From contig JACCLO010000014.1 in assembly GCA_029448655.1 (NCBI GenBank), positions 1,860,001 to 1,924,000 on the forward strand: 64,000 nucleotides of DNA, in the 5' to 3' direction. A program made the position numbers and the translations under genes. The stretch is from Wolfiporia cocos. Taxonomy: Eukaryota > Basidiomycota > Agaricomycetes > Polyporales > Phaeolaceae. This document shows positions 59,006 through 64,000 of the stretch, piece by piece. Below the pieces are notes generated by a model. That model saw only the letters and a program-made list of their open reading frames with translations. It ran no database searches and was not told the DNA's origin. Each line of letters begins with the position of its first letter. Positions within the stretch are counted from its first letter, which is position 1.

Positions 59006-62000
59006 CTAGTCAGCTTCTTCACCAGGTCGATCCATGAACGCCTCGTCGTCATCATCCTCCTTGAGCTCATCAGGGAATGGAATTTCCCATCCATCAGCAA
59101 CGTTACGCTCCACGATCAACGTCTTGATACGTTGTAACATCTCCTGCACATCTCGCGCAGCCTGTTCGTTGGCGGCGATGGCATAGGCTGCTGGATCCTC
59201 GGATGGGAATGTGTCCAAGTTCATGTCTCTGCCTGGGCCGCGCCATCCGCCTTTGCTACGGACGTATGTCAGGAAGCTTCTCCATGTTGTGTCCAGCGAT
59301 AGTACCCTAGGGTCTCCTACGACTATCAGCATTGCACGCGCTCTGGTAATGGCCACTGCCAGGATACAGATGAGATTTATGAACTTCCCATGATCTGTCA
59401 TGCGCTCACCGTTGAATCGACGGGGGTCTCCAACGAAACCCAGGTCGTGCCGCAGGTCATGCACGACATTGTGCCTCCGACTACGAACAGTAGAGATGAT
59501 GATGACGCGACGTTCCTACAAACATATCAGAGATTGTGGGGTCCACAGAGCTGGGCATACTCACCTGGCCCTGGAATTCCTCCACCGACCCAACCTTGAT
59601 TCCTTCTAAGTTACGATCCGAGCGCCCGAACAGTTTGCGTATCCTTCCGCATTGCCCATTGTAGGGGCTGATTACACCGATTTCATCGCCACCTGAGGCA
59701 CATCTCAGCCACAGACCAGATGTGATGTCAGGACAAACTCACGGATCCGCACTTTGCGGTCAGTGACAAGCTCCTCGCAGTACTTCGTGACCATGGAAGC
59801 TTCTGCGACGTTGAAGTACGATGGCGATCCTTCTTCGCGTTCATCTGCGCCAGCAATAGAGTGGAATACAATGGGGAATGGCGGGGTCTCTAGCAGGTCG
59901 GAACGAAGCATGCTATGTGTGATCGCCTCGTCACCGCACGCTTGTAATTCGCCGCTATAGAATCGATCGTTGGCGAACGACATAATTTCAGGGTGAGACC
60001 TCCAGTGCTTGATGAGTTTCGTGACCCTATAAGCCGTCAACTGAATTACATGTTAGCATATGGTAAGATCATACGTCAATCCTCTGTGGGTGCTCAGGTC
60101 ATATATTGGCAAACTCATCAGCCTCTGCATATAGCTTGTCTTGAGTCCTGCTTCGCGTGCCACGCTCGACCTCACGACCGGACCCAGCTGCTTGACATCG
60201 CCTGCCAAAATGACGTTCGTTTGTGCATCCAACATAGGTTTGATCGGGATCATGATGTCCGGCTCCGTGAGCTGCCCTGCTTCGTCGACGAGAATATGGC
60301 TAAACCACCCTGCCTGGACCCCGAGTCCGTACGGAATGCCAGCAGACACACATGTCGCTACGATCACGCGGAACGACTTGAGTGTCGGCTGGTCGGGGAT
60401 GGCGAAGACCTGGTTTGCGTTAAAATATGAATAGTCTTCCAGGTCCTCAGGGAGGTCGCTGTATTTTCGCGACAGCGAGTTCAGCCGGAGAAGCTGTGCA
60501 GGGCTGAGCGCGGAAAGGCGCTGTGCGAGGAGGTCGGTGGACCTGTTGCTCGGTGCGCACGCGAGGATCCGTGCATCGGGGTTGCGTTTGAGTATTTGGT
60601 GGATCGCTTCGATGATGGTGACAGTCTTCCCTGTGCCGGGGCTGTGGCAAGTTGAGTCAGCAGAAAGTGGTTGTTCAAGATGTCTTACGGGCCGAATACG
60701 ACGAATGGGACACTGCCGGAGGGCATGTTCGCAATTGTAGCAACAGTCTCTAGCTGCTCGAGGTTATCGGCCAATGCAGCGTTCACCAAGTCGAAGCTAG
60801 CCAGCTGCGCTTCGGAGCAGCGGCGCAGGCCATCAGTATGTCTCCCTTCAGGGAACAATATACGTGTCGGGTTCTCCGGGTGCGTCACAGCCTGATGAGC
60901 CCTCCGAAGAGGTAAGCGATTCAGTTGAAAGTGTCACAGATAATGCGAAAGCATAATATCATAGACGTTACGGAGCAATAACTAGGGTACATTACCCGTA
61001 CGTGGCGCCGGCATACATGGCCTACACCATAGAGTGTCTAATAGGCGCCGAGCGTGGGAATATGAACTGCAGATATAGCTGGACCCTCGATAGCAGCATG
61101 AGCTGTTATCGTAGCCCTTTTGGGGGAGTGGCTATTATGCCACTCATAAGCACGTTGCATTGGGTCCGCAGCGCGTCTTGTGATAGAAAGCGTACGTCCG
61201 CCTTGTTGCCAGACCGATGTAGACTGAACTTCTCGTTGACATACAGGTCGAGTTCTTTGAATCCGATCGCGTGCACGATCCCCATGTACCAGCTGTCCGA
61301 ATCATCGTTGGACTTCTTGACCAGTATTTTGTCGCCCACTATGACGGAAGGTTTGCCTTCAGATAGGCCGGGAACTGACAGTCTGCGCACATTTCCATCG
61401 ATCACGAGCTATTCCTCCAACGAGATGTCAAGTCACTGACCGGTACTTTGGGTAGACTGCCTTCATCTCAGTGTTATATAAATTGTAGCGGGATAACTCC
61501 ACGCTGCAATATCACAACCTCAGTCCAAACGTCGAACTCCAGCCTCAGGGAGTTTTACAGCGCACCTTCGCGCGTCCTCCTCAATATGCAGGAGCACTTG
61601 CCAGAACTCGCTATAGTTCCCAACGCTCAGCTCACCAGGCATGAATCCCTTCACCCTCGCCTGATGCGCCGGGTTGTTGAGCGCCTCCGCCAATTCCGGA
61701 GGGATCGGGTACTCTCCAAGCTTCTTCACCCATTTAGTCTTGCTCCACGTCGGCGGGCGCGACGTCGGGATGGCACGCGGCTCGGGCTCGCGCGACTTCC
61801 ACGGCGGCTTTACGTACGGTGCATGGGGCCGCAAGAAGTCGTAATCTGCGGCGAAGCCGACCACCGCGGAGATGCTGCGGATGATGACGAAGCGTTCGCG
61901 CCGGTGGAGGTCGTGGAACTGCAGCTCAAGCGTGTCCTCGAACCGCCCGACGGGCGAGGGGTGGAGGGTAATAGTCACGGTGCGCGGCTGGCCGTACGAG

Positions 62001-62776
62001 ATGAATCGAGACGCCCCGCGCAGGGTGGCGGAGAAGCTGGAGGGAAGATGAGTGCATATATAGTCGATGAGAAGTAGAGCATACCTTGTACCCTGCGCGT
62101 CGGATTGCATGGAGGACGCAAACCCGATTCGTGCGAGCGTTATGAGCCCTTCCCGTGACTCATTGGAGATTGTGATCTGAGCGTTCTGCTCGGGGGATAA
62201 GCCCTGCACGCCGGCAGCCTCGATTATCCCCAAATTTATCACCGCGCCTTCTCCAGACACCGTTATGCTGTTCCTGTTCTGTGCAGCAGCCTGGACCTGC
62301 GCAGATATGTCTGCAAACCGTTTCTGTCGTAGATGGTACTGATCCTGGGTGATGTGGTTGTCCCACCGCGTTGCCGGGACATCGCGTTCGCAAATGCTAC
62401 ACCTGATGTGAATCGACGTGCCAGATGCAGATGCTAGCTCCGCAAGCGCACGCCGATGCGCGGCGCCTTGCTTGTGCGCGTCGTATGCGTTCATGTCGCT
62501 CAACTCGATCTGACAGACATCACACCGCACGGTACTTGATTGGCCAGCACCGTCAGCGGAAGGCTGTCGTTGGGATTGTGCAGTGCCTCCATCAGTGCGT
62601 GATGTTTGCTCTGCTGCTGAGTAGAGACCTGCATCAACAGAATGCGCCAAGGAAGCAATAGGAAACATACCGTGTGATTGGTGGCGCGAACGGAGGAATG
62701 CTTGATGTCTCCTACCCGCCTCATGTATCGCATCATGATCACTTGTTACTCTCAGACCGCACTCGCAGAGTGGCAT
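59006..62776 (-). CDS. MOV10/SDE3-like SF1 RNA helicase with zinc fingers
   Basis: The ATG at 62776 starts with [20 protein letters not shown], a Cys/His finger. Two more follow: [20 protein letters not shown] and [20 protein letters not shown]. The middle matches the MOV10/Armitage/SDE3 N-domain: [37 protein letters not shown] and a [20 protein letters not shown] beta-barrel exon. Helicase motifs: Walker [12 protein letters not shown] (split by an intron after FGP), Walker [14 protein letters not shown], motif [49 protein letters not shown] and [15 protein letters not shown]. It ends in an acidic tail ([19 protein letters not shown]). In plants and animals these helicases act in RNA silencing and transposon control; the fungal role is inferred. 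The motor is intact. Confidence 0.9.
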
Positions 62777-64000
62777 CCTGCTGGGTCAGCCAAGTGAGCC
62801 GGGGGACAGATGGGCGTGAAAGGGGGTTGGTGGGCCTGGCAGCGGACGGATTCCACGTTGCCTTGGCGGCTATGGCAAGCTGCGCCCGCTCAAGGAGCTC
62901 TCCTTCCAACTTTAATCTACGGAGTGAGTTGCCTGTATTAGATGGACGAGCGGGTCTTCGAGATCGCGAAGTAGTGATCCTCATGCCATGGCCTCAGGTT
63001 CCCTCATTTCGTCCATGGATTCGCCTGAGATTTTTCCGCAAACGCACTGCATGCATGTCGCTTCCACGCTGCCTGTTCGGCACTATTCATCATCAGAAGC
63101 GCACAATGTGAGCGCGCACTGGACATATGAAAACCTAGGGTTCAGCGGCCTGATGGTGAGAACATCAAAGTATAGGGACACATGTTTGTGTCGAATCGCA
63201 TTACTAAGAGACAGACAGCTGATAGGTTACAGCAAATGCGGACATTTCCACGCGTACGAGGCAACGCAGCTGCGATGCAGTGCAGATGTGGCGCGACCCC
63301 GGGGGCGCACGATTACGGCAACGCGATGTCACTTGCGGGCGCGATATATGTATATCGCGTTCGCATCGGTCCGCAGAGCATACCAGGATCCGGTTGCTGG
63401 CGTGGTGAGCCGATGGATATGTAAATCCTGCGTCGCACGAAGAGACGGACGCTAAGCGCTAAACGACCGGAGGAAGGGTCGCGCCAAATACGATGCAAGT
63501 AAATATGTGAAGGCAGCTGAGTGTATTGAATGCGCCTCCCAGTTAGTACTTGCTAAGTTGGCGCATAGCTCGTTCGTGTACAGTTGACTATCTATTTTGC
63601 ATACCGTTGGTCCCCGGATTTTGCTATGCTGCTATGCATTAGGTGTTATGCGTGATCAGATCCGTGATATAGTGTGACTCATTGTGATCATATGTGACTT
63701 CCCCGCGCAGGTACGTCACGCTCTGTCACATCAACATCGCATTGAGTGCCACTATACGTCTGCCGAACTACTGCTATCCTGCCAGTACCTATCTAGCGTG
63801 CTCTGCTTTTGTGGATCAAAGTTAATGTGATGTAAATGGTCTCGTAGCTTCCGCAACTGCTGCTGGAGAACAAGTACCGAGACACCCTCAGCTTCTGCAA
63901 ACTGAGGACAGAACAGTCATGAAGAGTGAGATTGCTTCGTGCTTATTTTGTTGGCTTGACTGCTGAAGACCTAGGCTCTTTGATGGCGTCTAGTGGCTTT
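62777..64000. other. Upstream region of helicase; no gene seen
   Basis: The first 200 bp are open on the minus strand in another frame (to 62984) and could be 5' UTR or an extra exon. The rest has no recognisable gene. A 20-bp inverted repeat sits at 63340-63359. Confidence 0.4.
63340..63359. repeat. Near-perfect 20-bp inverted repeat
   Basis: cgcgatata-tg-tatatcgcg: arms of nine bases match exactly around a two-base centre. It stands alone in intergenic DNA about 560 bp upstream of the helicase start. Confidence 0.8.

Overview
The window looks like nuclear DNA from a filamentous basidiomycete, probably an Agaricomycete. Nearly every gene has many short introns of about 45-75 bp with GT...AG borders. 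Genes sit close together on both strands, and several products are typical of mushroom-forming fungi: a HET-domain protein, an F-box protein, a Kre9/KNH-type Ser/Thr-rich GPI protein and a CtIP homologue. The taxon is inferred from gene architecture and family resemblance; no search was run. Exon borders were read by eye from splice consensus and frame continuity, so gene spans are firmer than individual exon ends.

Layout. 1-6 kb: two tandem minus-strand NCS1 purine/cytosine permeases. 6.7-7.5 kb: SEC11, the signal peptidase catalytic subunit. 7.9-9.6 kb: a CoA-acyltransferase-fold protein with a degenerate HxxxD site. 11.05-22.9 kb: a pair of ~1.7 kb inverted repeats, each carrying a bHLH transcription factor gene and its promoter. 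The left copy is open; the right copy has one in-frame stop at the edge of the bHLH. Between the arms lie MCM4, a mitochondrial Obg GTPase (MTG2-like) and a MoCF/CinA-type protein. 24.1-25 kb: a single-pass membrane protein. 25.4-29.4 kb: a Kre9-like GPI-anchored wall protein head to head with GPI1/PIG-Q, which acts in the first step of GPI-anchor synthesis. 29.6-32.2 kb: CtIP/Ctp1/Sae2. 32.7-36.4 kb: decayed repeats, an F-box relic, and an intact F-box gene with a large in-frame minisatellite. 37.1-37.9 kb: a candidate non-autonomous TA-flanked transposon. 38.3-40.7 kb: GH27 alpha-galactosidase. 41.4-42.5 kb: OST4 (45 codons) divergent from QCR8. 42.8-44.6 kb: an amidohydrolase. 45.6-48.5 kb: a GST and an NmrA-like protein, divergent. 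49.6-52.4 kb: ORC3. 52.6-54.8 kb: a HET-domain protein. 56.2-57.9 kb: a butanediol-dehydrogenase-type Zn-ADH with two 8-nt microexons. 59.0-62.8 kb: a MOV10/SDE3-type RNA helicase with N-terminal zinc fingers.

How they fit together. Most genes are housekeeping. Three act on chromosomal DNA: MCM4 and ORC3 in replication licensing, and CtIP in double-strand-break resection. Several act in the secretory pathway: SEC11, OST4, GPI1 and the GPI-anchored wall protein. The dynamic parts are the inverted bHLH duplication, the 32.7-38 kb repeat-rich zone around the F-box gene, and the microexon-rich dehydrogenase. I found no operon-like or defence-system locus; the best leads are structural and evolutionary.
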